In this document: one piece after another, positions 16,558-25,780 of the stretch
How positions within the stretch are numbered: position 1 is the first letter of the stretch
How the letters are laid out: each line of letters begins with the position of its first letter
Notes under the pieces: generated by a model
Seen by the model: the letters and a program-made list of their open reading frames with translations, nothing else
Databases searched by the model: none
Told to the model about the DNA's origin: nothing
Translations under genes and position numbers: made by a program
Assembly (NCBI GenBank): GCA_039029275.1
Contig: JBCCGL010000009.1
Location: forward strand, 1-64,000
DNA: 64,000 nt
Source of the DNA: JBCCGL01 sp039029275
Lineage (GTDB): Bacteria; Pseudomonadota; Gammaproteobacteria; JBCCGL01
Direction: 5' to 3'

Positions 16558-18585
16558 ATGGGCTTATGTGTGATTGCGGGTTTCAGGTGGCGTCAGGCGT
16601 GGCGTTCGAGTATTTCAAACACAATTGTTTTCTGGGTGTTGATATTGCTAGTTGCCACGGAAGCGGCAATCGTGATCCCGAGCCTCGAAATAAGGAGGAA
16701 ATACCTGATCGACCAGCTGATCAGTGAAGTATCGGTTTTACTGTCTGAGCGAATCCACGCCGCAGATCGATTTTCAAAACTCGAAATTGCCCTGCCCGAC
16801 GAAGTCTCCCTGATCACGATTTTCGATCAGCACGCCAACACAAGGTTTTCTAACACTGAGGCGTTTAATTTTGGTGACCTGATGCGTTATACCAAAAGGA
16901 TGGGACAACAAGGCTCCGGACACATACTGATGACTCAAACCGTCGTTACCGAAGACGGTCCCTTTTATGTCGTTGCACAGTTGAATTCCTATGATGTTCG
17001 CAGCGGAATGATCGAGTATGCGCAAAACGTTGCAGCAACCGTGTTGGTCGTGATCAGTGTCTTAATGATCGGGACATGGATTATCGTTCAGCGCATTGTG
17101 GTCCAGCCATTGCGTAAAAGTATCGTCGCTATTCAAAACAAAAAGAATGAAGAAAGACTTGTATGGAAGCGCAACGACGAATTCGGCGAACTGTTTGATT
17201 CTTACAATCAGATGTTGGAGAGCAAGCAGGGCGCCGAACGTCGTGTGGCAATGAAACAAAATCAGCTGGAGTACATGGCTTATCACGATGCCCTGACTAA
17301 TATGCCCAACCGACGCGCGTTCTTTGACTCACTCATGCCCGTCGCACCCCACACGAACCTACTTGTATTCGTCATCGGGTTAGACGGATTCAAGATGGTC
17401 AACAATCATCAAGGCCCAGAGATTGGCGACACGATATTGGCGGAGACAGGACGCCGCCTCGCCACATTGGATAATCAAAAGAGGCAAACCGCGAGGCTTG
17501 AGGGAGACGAGTTTGCTGTGCTCATCCAATTGACCGGGGATGACGAACACAATCATGTATCGCTGGCGCGCGATACCCTAAATGTTATCGAACAGGGGCA
17601 CAGTGTTAAGGGCCGCAGCGTGAATGTCAGCGCGTCTATCGGCATTGCGCACAGTGTGGGCACTAATTTTTCGTCCGAAGCACTGTTTAAAAACGCATTG
17701 ATTGCGATGCACGATGCCAAAAAATCTGGCGGTGGTTCGTGTGTGACCTTCGACGACGCAATGCGTGAAAAAGAAGAGCGACGGCTATCGCTTTTGTACG
17801 CGCTCGGGTTTGCTCTTGAAAAAGATGAAATCTTCCCCGTTTACCAGCCAAAAATCCGGGTTGCAGATAAAGCTATTTTGGGAGTGGAATGCTTGTCACG
17901 TTGGGCGCTCGATGGTGACAAGATGGTACCCCCAAGTGAATTCATTCCGTTGGCTGAAGAATCCGGAACAGTGGTACCCATTGGCGAGCACGTTTTGCGG
18001 CAAGCTTTAATCGATTGTCGCGGGTGGCAGGAAGACAATCTAGCGGATCTTAAAATCGCGGTTAATCTTTCTGCAATTCAACTTAAGGACTCCACCTTAC
18101 CACTTAAGATTGACGGACTGTTGAGAGAGACCGGGTTTCGAGCAGACCAACTGGAACTCGAAATTACGGAGAGCGCGATTATGGATAACACGCGGCAGGC
18201 AATTGACCTGATGCATGCAATCAACTCGCTGGGCGTACAGCTATCGATCGATGATTTTGGAACCGGTTATTCATCGCTCGCGTATCTAAAAATGTTTCCT
18301 GTACAAACGCTGAAAATTGACCAGTCCTTTGTGCGTGACCTGTGCGATGACGAAAATGACGACGCCATTGTCAGCGCTGTTATTGGTCTGGCGCATCAGT
18401 TTGGCCTAAACGTTGTTGCTGAAGGAGTTGAAACCGAACAGCAGCTCGAATTGTTGGCGACCAAGTCCTGCGACGTCGCGCAAGGTTATTACATCGGTAA
18501 ACCAATGCCGCGCGATGAATTCAAATCGTGGGCCAGTGAATGGCAGCGTGCACACCCAAATTCCCCCAGACAACAAACTGCGTAG
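16558..18585 (+). CDS. Membrane GGDEF-EAL protein, GGDEF half degenerate
   Basis: 675 residues from the first ATG (an in-frame TTG at 16528 is the alternative; neither has a clear ribosome-binding site). Order: membrane span (~22-40), periplasmic sensor region, second span (~159-178), HAMP-like linker, GGDEF domain (~240-400), EAL domain (~415-660). The cyclase signature reads EGDEF instead of GGDEF. In the EAL domain the motif is ECL at 444-446, keeping the metal-binding Glu, and NLS, ELEITES, DDFGTGYSSL, TLKIDQSF and AEGVET are all present. The phosphodiesterase half is therefore probably active on cyclic di-GMP, while the cyclase half may be regulatory. It sits alone after groEL; what it senses is unknown. 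Confidence 0.88.
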   Translation: MGLCVIAGFRWRQAWRSSISNTIVFWVLILLVATEAAIVIPSLEIRRKYLIDQLISEVSVLLSERIHAADRFSKLEIALPDEVSLITIFDQHANTRFSNTEAFNFGDLMRYTKRMGQQGSGHILMTQTVVTEDGPFYVVAQLNSYDVRSGMIEYAQNVAATVLVVISVLMIGTWIIVQRIVVQPLRKSIVAIQNKKNEERLVWKRNDEFGELFDSYNQMLESKQGAERRVAMKQNQLEYMAYHDALTNMPNRRAFFDSLMPVAPHTNLLVFVIGLDGFKMVNNHQGPEIGDTILAETGRRLATLDNQKRQTARLEGDEFAVLIQLTGDDEHNHVSLARDTLNVIEQGHSVKGRSVNVSASIGIAHSVGTNFSSEALFKNALIAMHDAKKSGGGSCVTFDDAMREKEERRLSLLYALGFALEKDEIFPVYQPKIRVADKAILGVECLSRWALDGDKMVPPSEFIPLAEESGTVVPIGEHVLRQALIDCRGWQEDNLADLKIAVNLSAIQLKDSTLPLKIDGLLRETGFRADQLELEITESAIMDNTRQAIDLMHAINSLGVQLSIDDFGTGYSSLAYLKMFPVQTLKIDQSFVRDLCDDENDDAIVSAVIGLAHQFGLNVVAEGVETEQQLELLATKSCDVAQGYYIGKPMPRDEFKSWASEWQRAHPNSPRQQTA

Positions 18586-18670
18586 CTTGTTTTAGATTCA
18601 ACCGAAAATTACGTAACTCCCGACCCATTGATCGCCTAAAATAGTCTGTTTTACACAGTAGATAATCGCA

Positions 18671-19906
18671 ATGAGAGCGCGGATCGTCACTGTAATTTGC
18701 AGCGCACTAATTGTTGCCTGCGCGCAGACCTCAACACCAATCGAAACGCCGCAAGTGCCGATCACACCTGCCACTGCTCCGGCCGCTGATGACGAGGTAA
18801 TACTCCAAGACGAGACGGCTGGCAGTCATGTCGAACCAACTCTCAATGCGCCAGCAACTGTCAGTACAATTGACCACCAAGCACATGACTCGGCGCTCGA
18901 CGAGATCGATCAAAAAGCAGCCCCCGCTGAAGTCCAAGATCCTACCGTTACCGTAATTGCGGGCGGCGACATGATGCTGGGAGGCACCGGTACCGAATTT
19001 TATCGCCGCGACAACTACAACTATGCGTTTTCCAACGTACGCGATTTGTTAACCCGCGCTGATGTTTTTATTGGCAACATCGAAACCGCGCTTACATACA
19101 GTGACGAAATTCTTGTTGAAAAAAAATACCGTTTTCGTAACCCGCCAGATCTGGTGTCTGCGGCGCTGGCGCGCGCCGGTTTGGATATCGCCAATCTCGC
19201 TAACAATCACTCGTTGGATTATGGTTACAGTGGCCTCGACGACACAATAATCTCACTTGAATCGCTCGGCATCCAGACCATTGGCGCAGCTTACAACTCG
19301 ATTGCCGCGCGACAGCCCGCGATCATTGATATTCAAGGGACACGTATCGGATTTCTCGCATACTCGAACACGTTCCCTGAAGAATTTTGGGCGGGCCAAG
19401 AGCGTCCCGGGACGGCGTTTGGGCACGAGCACCACGTGCGAAACGACGTGCAAAAACTCCTTGCGGAGAGGGCCGACGTCGCCATCGTTTCTTTTCACTG
19501 GGGACGCGAGGGAACAACAGAGCTGCGCGATTACCAAGTGTTGCTTGGGCGGGCGGCAATCGATGCTGGTGCCTCTGTCGTTATCGGGCACCACCCGCAT
19601 ATATTGCAAGCGGTAGAACGCTACGGTGACGGCGCGATTGCTTACAGTCTGGGAAATTTCACATTTGGCTCCTACAGCCGATCCGCGAAAACGTCTGCTC
19701 TCGCACAAATGTCATTTCGCGGGAACAAGCTCAGCCGTATCGAGTTTATTCCACTTAACGTATTCAACCAGGAAGTGCTCTTCGCACCGCGGATTCTCAC
19801 TGGGGTCGATGCGCATGCCGTCATCAATGAGCTCAAAGCGCTGTCAGCGATGCGCGACACACAACTAGAGGGGATCGGCGACCGCGCTGTGCTAGAATTC
19901 GACTGA
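18671..19906 (+). CDS. CapA-family lipoprotein (metallophosphatase-like)
   Basis: 411 residues. The N-terminus is a lipoprotein signal ending LIVAC with the lipidated Cys at 17, so the protein should be anchored to a membrane in the envelope. A ~75-residue Thr/Pro/Ala/Asp-rich linker leads to a calcineurin-like CapA domain with GGDMMLG, ANNHSLDYG, SFHWGRE and GHHPHILQ, the metal-ligand pattern of the family. CapA proteins are needed for poly-gamma-glutamate capsule in Bacillus, but most proteobacterial members have no known substrate, and no capB or capC homologue is nearby. nadA follows after 21 bases, so the two may share a transcript. Confidence 0.85.
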   Translation: MRARIVTVICSALIVACAQTSTPIETPQVPITPATAPAADDEVILQDETAGSHVEPTLNAPATVSTIDHQAHDSALDEIDQKAAPAEVQDPTVTVIAGGDMMLGGTGTEFYRRDNYNYAFSNVRDLLTRADVFIGNIETALTYSDEILVEKKYRFRNPPDLVSAALARAGLDIANLANNHSLDYGYSGLDDTIISLESLGIQTIGAAYNSIAARQPAIIDIQGTRIGFLAYSNTFPEEFWAGQERPGTAFGHEHHVRNDVQKLLAERADVAIVSFHWGREGTTELRDYQVLLGRAAIDAGASVVIGHHPHILQAVERYGDGAIAYSLGNFTFGSYSRSAKTSALAQMSFRGNKLSRIEFIPLNVFNQEVLFAPRILTGVDAHAVINELKALSAMRDTQLEGIGDRAVLEFD

Positions 19907-19927
19907 GTTTATTAGCAAAAAAGGCTT

Positions 19928-20965
19928 ATGGTAGCCAGCTGCGAAATCTACCCAGTTACCGCCGATGTGATGCAGTCACAGCGGCAGTTTGGTGGTATCG
20001 AGCGCGAAGAATTGATCGAAAGGATCAAAGACTTACTCAAGGCCAAGAATGCGGCTTTGGTCGCGCACTACTACACCCACTCTGACGTACAAATGATCGC
20101 CGACGAAACCGGTGGTTGCGTGTCCGATTCGCTCGAAATGGCACGCTTTGGCAGCGTGCATGACGCCACGACACTCGTGGTTGCGGGCGTACGTTTTATG
20201 GGCGAAACGGCAAAAATCCTCAGCCCGCAAAAGCGCGTCATTATGCCGACGCTCGAAGCGACATGCTCCCTGGATGTTGGGTGTCCGATTGATCGGTTCG
20301 GCGCGTTTTGCGATGCAAACCCGGATCGAACAGTTGTGGTTTACGCAAACACGAGTGCAGCGGTAAAGGCGCGCGCAGATTGGGTCGTCACCTCCAGTAT
20401 CGCTGTCGATGTCATTGAGTACCTCGAAGAGCAGGGTGAAAAAGTTCTTTGGGCTCCTGATAAATATCTCGGTGGTTACATACAGCGAAAGACTGGCGCG
20501 GACATGCTGCTGTGGGACGGTTCCTGCATCGTTCACGAAGAGTTTAAAACCTACGGCATCGACAAACTGCGCGAGCAATATCCCGATGCCGGGCTTTTGG
20601 TGCATCCTGAGTCACCAGCAGAAATGGTTGACGCCGCCGACGCCGTTGGCTCGACCTCGCAATTGATTCGGGCGGCAGTTGAATTGCCGCACTCGTCTTT
20701 TATTGTTGCTACCGACAACCAGATTTTTTACAAGATGCAACAAGCCGCGCCGGACAAGGAATTTGTCGCAGCGCCCACGGGAGGGCATGGCGCTACCTGT
20801 CGAAGTTGCGCGCATTGCCCGTGGATGGCGATGAATGATCTCGAAAAACTGCATCATGTTTTAGAAAACGAGCACAATGAGATCGAAATCGACGAAGCAC
20901 TGCGTGTTCGCGCAGTCATGCCACTTCAACGAATGCTCGACTTTAATTCGTCAATCAAGGCGTAA
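19928..20965 (+). CDS. nadA: Quinolinate synthase A
   Basis: 345 residues. Condenses iminoaspartate with dihydroxyacetone phosphate to quinolinate in NAD synthesis, using a [4Fe-4S] cluster. The three cluster ligands fall at Cys113, Cys200 and Cys297, the same numbering as in E. coli. HYYTHSDVQ, GVRFMGETAKIL and GGHGATCRSCAHCPWM are clear family segments. It lies between a CapA-like gene (21-base gap) and tag (6-base gap). nadB and nadC are not in the window. Confidence 0.98.
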   Translation: MVASCEIYPVTADVMQSQRQFGGIEREELIERIKDLLKAKNAALVAHYYTHSDVQMIADETGGCVSDSLEMARFGSVHDATTLVVAGVRFMGETAKILSPQKRVIMPTLEATCSLDVGCPIDRFGAFCDANPDRTVVVYANTSAAVKARADWVVTSSIAVDVIEYLEEQGEKVLWAPDKYLGGYIQRKTGADMLLWDGSCIVHEEFKTYGIDKLREQYPDAGLLVHPESPAEMVDAADAVGSTSQLIRAAVELPHSSFIVATDNQIFYKMQQAAPDKEFVAAPTGGHGATCRSCAHCPWMAMNDLEKLHHVLENEHNEIEIDEALRVRAVMPLQRMLDFNSSIKA

Positions 20966-20971
20966 CCGTTG

Positions 20972-21538
20972 ATGGTTAAAAAAACACGTTGCGGATGGTG
21001 CGGTGATTCGGAAATTTACCAAAAATACCACGACGAAGAGTGGGGCGTGCCTGAATACAACGCTGACAAATTATTCGAGATGTTGAATCTTGAAGGAGCG
21101 CAAGCCGGATTGAGTTGGATTACGATTTTAAAAAAGCGTGAAAATTATCGTGAGGCTTTCGATAACTTTGACGCAAAAAAAATTGCACGATACAACGAGA
21201 AAAAACGCCAGTTGTTATTGCAAAATCCCGGCATCGTTCGCAACAAACTCAAAGTCAATGCCTTCATCGTGAACGCACAGTTGTTTCTGGAAATGGAAAA
21301 AAACGGCGAGTCTTTTTCTGAATATCTCTGGTCATTTGTCGGTGGCCAGCCAATCGTCAATCACCGCAGGGTTCTCTCTGACGTGCCGGCGACCACAGGC
21401 GAATCAGATGCTATGAGCAAGTCCTTGAAAAAACGTGGATTTAAGTTTGTTGGATCGACAATTTGTTACGCATTTATGCAGGCGTGCGGGATGGTTAATG
21501 ATCACACACACGACTGCTTCCGCTTCAAAGAAGTTTAA
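20972..21538 (+). CDS. tag: DNA-3-methyladenine glycosylase I
   Basis: 188 residues from the ATG at 20972 (a TTG one codon earlier is possible). Removes 3-methyladenine from alkylated DNA as the first step of base-excision repair. CGWCGDSEIYQKYHDEEWG at the N-terminus and HTHDCF at the C-terminus supply the Cys, His, His and Cys that hold the structural zinc of Tag enzymes. The middle segment EGAQAGLSWITILKKRENYREAF is diagnostic. It starts 6 bases after nadA, so it is probably co-transcribed. Confidence 0.97.
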   Translation: MVKKTRCGWCGDSEIYQKYHDEEWGVPEYNADKLFEMLNLEGAQAGLSWITILKKRENYREAFDNFDAKKIARYNEKKRQLLLQNPGIVRNKLKVNAFIVNAQLFLEMEKNGESFSEYLWSFVGGQPIVNHRRVLSDVPATTGESDAMSKSLKKRGFKFVGSTICYAFMQACGMVNDHTHDCFRFKEV

Positions 21539-21554
21539 AAGCTACCCAATATTT

Positions 21555-21600
21555 GTTAAGTGTTAGCCACCGACCCGATCGTTTGGGCGTGACGCTTAAC
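21555..21600. terminator. Imperfect hairpin between tag and the DUF924 gene
   Basis: GTTAAGTGT pairs with GACGCTTAAC (one wobble), with a CCC/GGG inner pairing, in the gap between two convergent genes. There is no T-run, so the terminator role is tentative. Confidence 0.3.
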
Positions 21601-21696
21601 ATATTTTCTGAGAATTTCGTGCCGAGGTTTGCGTTGCGCTAGCGACCGCGCAAATGTTTTTTCACTATTTCAGGCTCGCGAAGCTAAAAAACACGT

Positions 21697-22302
21697 TCAC
21701 TGTCCAAACGTCGCTCCGCCGCCCTTAAGGTACGCCTTTTCTTCCTGCGTTGATTCGCGGCCCAGCGCGCGATTGCGATGCGGGTAACGCCCGAATTCGT
21801 CGATAATTTTCTTGTGGTCTACTGCATATTGAAGCACGCCGTCTGCGTCTTCTCGCAAATGCGCGGGCGCTTCGTCGCGTAGCTGGGCAAAATATTTTAT
21901 GCTTAACTCTTGATGCTCCTGACTTTCGGAATGTTCAAGCGGTAGATAGAAAAACACACGCTCGTGATAACTCAACTGCGCGTCTTGCCCTGTTTCAATG
22001 CCTTGCAGCGCAATTTCAACGCTGTGTTGTTCAGATGCAAATGCGGCCGCCTGTCCACGAAATATATTCAATGGAAACTGGTCGAGTAAAATAATCAGTG
22101 CAGTAGAGCCCTGCGGTGTTTCGCCCCAGTGATCGAGTTCGTTTCGCTGCGCCTGGTCGACGAGATGGCCGAACTTCTCCATTATTTCACTGTCGACTTC
22201 CTCGCCGCCCATGAACCAAAGTGCGCTGCGATTTTCCGCTTCGGGGTTATCCAGGATATCCCCAAACCAAAATTCGTAGATTGATTTGATGTCTGAATTC
22301 AT
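21697..22302 (-). CDS. DUF924 family protein
   Basis: 201 residues. SIYEFWFGD at the start, a central LIILLDQFPLNIFRG and PLEHSESQEHQE are the conserved blocks of DUF924, a helical tetratricopeptide-like family of unknown function that is common in proteobacteria. No signal peptide or membrane span. It is convergent with tag and divergent from fabA; GGAAG lies before its start. No further role can be given. Confidence 0.88.
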   Translation of the reverse strand: MNSDIKSIYEFWFGDILDNPEAENRSALWFMGGEEVDSEIMEKFGHLVDQAQRNELDHWGETPQGSTALIILLDQFPLNIFRGQAAAFASEQHSVEIALQGIETGQDAQLSYHERVFFYLPLEHSESQEHQELSIKYFAQLRDEAPAHLREDADGVLQYAVDHKKIIDEFGRYPHRNRALGRESTQEEKAYLKGGGATFGQ

Positions 22303-22489
22303 TGGTGTTCTTCCGCTTATCGACGCGAGTGTAACAACGTAGACCAGATCATGTCACTGTTGTATATGAGTGGGCGTGTAGTAGCTGAACAGGTATACTG
22401 CGCCCAGCAAAAATACGAGTTTGCGGCGAATAAACACCTCATACTTCGCAACTTACATCCAGATTTCCAATTATTAAATCAGCTAATTA

Positions 22490-23005
22490 ATGACTCTTCA
22501 GAATTCTTTTACACGCGATGAGCTATTGCAATGCGGCAGTGGTGAAATGTTTGGTGAGGGCAATGCGCAGTTGCCAGTGCCGAACATGCTTATGCTCGAC
22601 CGCATCACCTCGATCACGCTCGACGGCGGCCCTAATGGCAAAGGTCAAATCATTGCTGAATTGGATATCGACCCCGATCTCTGGTTTTTTGACTGTCATT
22701 TTGTCGGTGATCCGGTAATGCCGGGTTGCCTTGGTCTCGACGCCATGTGGCAATTGGTAGGCTTTTTTCTCGCGTGGAAAGGAAATCCGGGTCACGGGCG
22801 CGCGCTCGGTTCTGGCGAGGTCAAGTTCTTCGGGCAGGTGTTGCCGCAAGCAAAGAAGGTGACTTACGAGATCAACCTCAAACGTGTCATCGAGCGCAAG
22901 CTGGTTATGGGAATAGCAGATGGCTCGATGTCAGTCGACGAACGAGAAATCTATACGGCCAGAGACCTTCGCGTCGGCCTTTTCACCTCAACCAAAGATT
23001 TTTAG
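22490..23005 (+). CDS. fabA: Beta-hydroxydecanoyl-ACP dehydratase/isomerase
   Basis: 171 residues, one fewer than E. coli FabA. Dehydrates 3-hydroxydecanoyl-ACP and isomerises trans-2- to cis-3-decenoyl-ACP, the branch point to unsaturated fatty acids. The active-site pair His70 (FDCHFVGDPVMPGC) and Asp84 (GLDAMWQL) are in place. It is followed after 24 bases by fabB, the usual operon. A TATACT at 22394-22399 could be the -10 of its promoter, but no good -35 or recognisable FadR/FabR operator was seen in the 187-base gap. Confidence 0.98.
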   Translation: MTLQNSFTRDELLQCGSGEMFGEGNAQLPVPNMLMLDRITSITLDGGPNGKGQIIAELDIDPDLWFFDCHFVGDPVMPGCLGLDAMWQLVGFFLAWKGNPGHGRALGSGEVKFFGQVLPQAKKVTYEINLKRVIERKLVMGIADGSMSVDEREIYTARDLRVGLFTSTKDF

Positions 23006-23029
23006 AAAAACGGCGCGGAGACTAAAACC

Positions 23030-24256
23030 ATGCAGCGAGTCGTGATAACCGGAATGGGTGTTGTTTCGTGCCTTGGCAATAATGTCCAGGCAGTGCTTGA
23101 GTCACTGCGCAACGGAAAATCCGGTATCAGCTTCAAGCCTGAATACGCTGAGCGCGGGATGCGCAGTCACGTGGCTGGCGTTCCAGCGATTGACTTTTCA
23201 GAGTTTATTGACCGCAAACAGCTCCGCTTTATGGGCGCGGCAGCCGCCTACGCGTTTATCTCCATGCAGCAGGCAATTGCAGACTCCGGCCTTGAACCCG
23301 ATCAGGTGTCTGATGTCCGCACAGGGATTATTGCGGGTTCGGGCGGTGCCTCGCACGGCAGCATCGTCGACGCCGCCGACATCCTGCGCGAAAAAGGCAT
23401 TCGACGCGTTGGCCCGTACCGGGTGACGCAAACGATGGGAAGCACGGTGTCAGCCTGCCTCGCGACGCCATTTGCCATCAAAGGCGTGAATTATTCCATC
23501 TCATCGGCGTGCTCCACCAGTGCGCATTGCATCGGTACTGCAATGGAACAAATTCAGCTTGGCAAGCAGGACGTCGTTTTCGCTGGCGGCGGCGAAGAAG
23601 AGGGTTGGGAATCGAGTTGCCAGTTTGACGCTATGGGCGCGCTTTCGAGCAAATACAACGAAACGCCGGAAAAAGCATCGCGTGCCTACGACGCGAATCG
23701 CGACGGTTTTGTTATTGCGGGCGGCGGCGGCATGTTGGTGCTCGAATCGCTTGAGCACGCACAGGCGCGCGGCGCCAGGATTTACGCCGAAATTGTCGGT
23801 TACGGTGCGACTTCCGACGGGCACGATATGGTGGCGCCATCAGGTGAAGGGGCGGTTCGCTGTATGCAGCTTGCCATGTCGACCGTCGACACGCCGATCG
23901 ATTACATCAACGCGCACGGCACCAGTACGCCGGCGGGCGACATTACCGAGCTCAAAGCGGTGCGGGACGCTTTCGCGGGCAAAGATATTCCTGTGGTTGG
24001 CTCAACTAAATCGCTTTCGGGGCACTCGCTGGGTGCCGCCGGTGTACAAGAGGCAATCTACAGCCTGATCATGCAACAGGAAGGCTTCATCGCTGAGTCG
24101 ATCAATATCGACGAGCTCGACGACGGCGCCGATGGTGTGCCAATTGCGCGCTCGCGCATCGACGACGCGAAGCTTGATACGGTTATGTCGAATAGCTTTG
24201 GGTTTGGTGGGACCAATGCGACCCTGGTCATGCGACGATTTAACAGCGCGTCTTAA
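23030..24256 (+). CDS. fabB: 3-oxoacyl-ACP synthase I
   Basis: 408 residues. Extends cis-3-decenoyl-ACP made by FabA and so commits carbon to unsaturated fatty acids. The catalytic triad is Cys161 (SSACSTSAHC), His296 (NAHGTSTPAGD) and His332 (LSGHSLGAAG). NSFGFGGTNATLVM closes the thiolase fold. Second gene of the fabAB operon. Its stop codon overlaps that of the convergent mazG gene by 4 bases, leaving no room for a terminator between them. Confidence 0.98.
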   Translation: MQRVVITGMGVVSCLGNNVQAVLESLRNGKSGISFKPEYAERGMRSHVAGVPAIDFSEFIDRKQLRFMGAAAAYAFISMQQAIADSGLEPDQVSDVRTGIIAGSGGASHGSIVDAADILREKGIRRVGPYRVTQTMGSTVSACLATPFAIKGVNYSISSACSTSAHCIGTAMEQIQLGKQDVVFAGGGEEEGWESSCQFDAMGALSSKYNETPEKASRAYDANRDGFVIAGGGGMLVLESLEHAQARGARIYAEIVGYGATSDGHDMVAPSGEGAVRCMQLAMSTVDTPIDYINAHGTSTPAGDITELKAVRDAFAGKDIPVVGSTKSLSGHSLGAAGVQEAIYSLIMQQEGFIAESINIDELDDGADGVPIARSRIDDAKLDTVMSNSFGFGGTNATLVMRRFNSAS

Positions 24257-25059
24257 ACAGAGTTTTTACTGATCGCGGCCTTCGCCGCGCGCCAGTACCG
24301 ATCCAGCTCTGCGGCGTCGCAGTCGCTTAATTCACGAGCAACGATGGCGGCTGCAGTTTCGACCTCCTCGAAGCGCGCCTGAAACTTATCGTTTGCCTGA
24401 CGCAGGGCGTGTTCGGCATCGACGCCGGTGTGGCGCGCCAAATTGACGACAGCGAACAACAGATCACCCACTTCTTCGTGAATCCGCTGTGGAGTTTCGG
24501 AAACGGCCTCTTCGCACTCTTCGAGTTCCTCGCGAATCTTGTCCATGACTGCCTCGATCGAATCCCAGTCAAAGCCGACGCGCGACGCGCGCCTGCCGAT
24601 CTTTTGCGCGCGCATTAAGGCAGGCAGGGCCAGCGCAACTCCGGCGAGCGCGGATGTATTACCGTCGGCGGACTTCTCTTCCCGTTCGGCGGCTTTTTGC
24701 GACTCCCAGTTCGCGCGCAGTTCCTTGTCACTAACCCCCGACACCTGTGTATCAAAAACGTGTGGGTGACGGCGCACCATTTTCTCGCAGATCGACTCGA
24801 CCACATCAGCAAAATCGAACAGGCTCCTTTCGCGGGCCATTTGGGCGTGGAATACGATATTCAGCAGCAGATCCCCGAGTTCGTCGCGCAGATCATCGAA
24901 ATCTTCACGTTTGATCGCGTCGGCGACCTCGTAGGCTTCTTCCAGCGTGTAGGGGTAAACGGTGTCAAATGATTGCGTGATATCCCACGGACAACCGCCG
25001 TCGGGATCGCGCAGGCGGGCCATGATCGCGAGCAGGTCATCGATGCCTCGCGCGTTCAC
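24253..25059 (-). CDS. mazG: Nucleoside triphosphate pyrophosphohydrolase MazG
   Basis: 268 residues with a GTG start, close to the 263 of E. coli MazG. Hydrolyses (d)NTPs to monophosphates. Two MazG domains are visible: the first with CPWDITQSFDTV, EEAYEVADAI and ELGDLLLNIVFHAQ, the second with EELEECEEA and EEVGDLLFAVVNLARH. The acidic E-x2-E and E-x2-D motifs for Mg2+ are present in both. It lies 9 bases after the YfaZ-like gene on the same strand and overlaps fabB tail to tail. Confidence 0.96.
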   Translation of the reverse strand: MNARGIDDLLAIMARLRDPDGGCPWDITQSFDTVYPYTLEEAYEVADAIKREDFDDLRDELGDLLLNIVFHAQMARERSLFDFADVVESICEKMVRRHPHVFDTQVSGVSDKELRANWESQKAAEREEKSADGNTSALAGVALALPALMRAQKIGRRASRVGFDWDSIEAVMDKIREELEECEEAVSETPQRIHEEVGDLLFAVVNLARHTGVDAEHALRQANDKFQARFEEVETAAAIVARELSDCDAAELDRYWRAAKAAISKNSV

Positions 25060-25068
25060 GGCGTGAGA

Positions 25069-25641
25069 TTAGTTGATATTGAAGCGAATACCGAGGTGGA
25101 ACTCGTCGTCGATCTCGACGTCGTCGACGTCGTCAAAATCCACCTCAATCAGGCGGTAGCCGACGTAGGCGCGGGTCGACGGCACAATCTCAAATTCGTA
25201 GCGCAACGCCACTTCGGTGAGGCTTGTCGCGTCCCCAAAGCTGGTGATGTCAGGGGCGTAGTAAATCTCCAGAGCCGCTGCCATTGGGGCGACCGAAGAG
25301 GGAATCACGTAGCGGATTTGCCCGCCGATACCGAGTGCGCCAATGTCAAAATCGCTCTCGTCAAAAATCCCCAGATAGCCCTTGGCCCCGACACCGAATT
25401 GGAGCGGTTGTTGTTGCGACGCGGGTTTGCCCGAAACAAGAAAGTTCGCATTAAAAAGATAGTCATCCTCCTCATTAAAAAACACGCCGTAGCCGACGTC
25501 CGCGCCGCCGTAACCAAGGCTGGACGAGTCAGACAAGTACACAATTGATGCGGTCTCACTGCTAAGCGAAATGTCCAGACCATCTGCCTGAGCGTGGGTC
25601 GCGCACAGGAGTAAAATGCAGGGGAGAATGTGCTTTTTCAC
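25069..25641 (-). CDS. YfaZ-like outer membrane protein
   Basis: 190 residues from a GTG start at 25641, chosen because GAGGTG lies 4 bases upstream and a good signal peptide follows directly (VKKHILPCILLLCATHAQA). The mature part is a series of alternating, Gly- and aromatic-rich beta strands ending in LGIRFNIN, a C-terminal strand typical of outer membrane barrels, and resembles the YfaZ family of unknown function. A short Asp/Val-rich stretch (DFDDVDDVEIDD) near the end is encoded by GTCGAC-type repeats. Same strand as mazG, 9 bases apart. Confidence 0.7.
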   Translation of the reverse strand: MKKHILPCILLLCATHAQADGLDISLSSETASIVYLSDSSSLGYGGADVGYGVFFNEEDDYLFNANFLVSGKPASQQQPLQFGVGAKGYLGIFDESDFDIGALGIGGQIRYVIPSSVAPMAAALEIYYAPDITSFGDATSLTEVALRYEFEIVPSTRAYVGYRLIEVDFDDVDDVEIDDEFHLGIRFNIN

Positions 25642-25780
25642 GGAGCACCTCGAGTGCAATTGGGGGCGCGCATAGTGTATGTGTTGCCGATGCCTCAAAT
25701 CAAGCGCGACACAACATTTTGTAGTTACTGCTTATTCACAATACTATTTGTTGTAATTTTACGAACTTAGGCTTTTTGCA

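Noticed and set aside
19253..19708. Long open frames on both strands inside the CapA-like gene.
   Set aside because: They are shadows of a gene with clear metallophosphatase motifs; their products are Arg/Cys-rich without family features.
25104..25140. GTCGAC-rich tandem stretch that could be a repeat element.
   Set aside because: It is inside the YfaZ-like gene and encodes an Asp/Val run in frame; too short for a mobile or CRISPR repeat.
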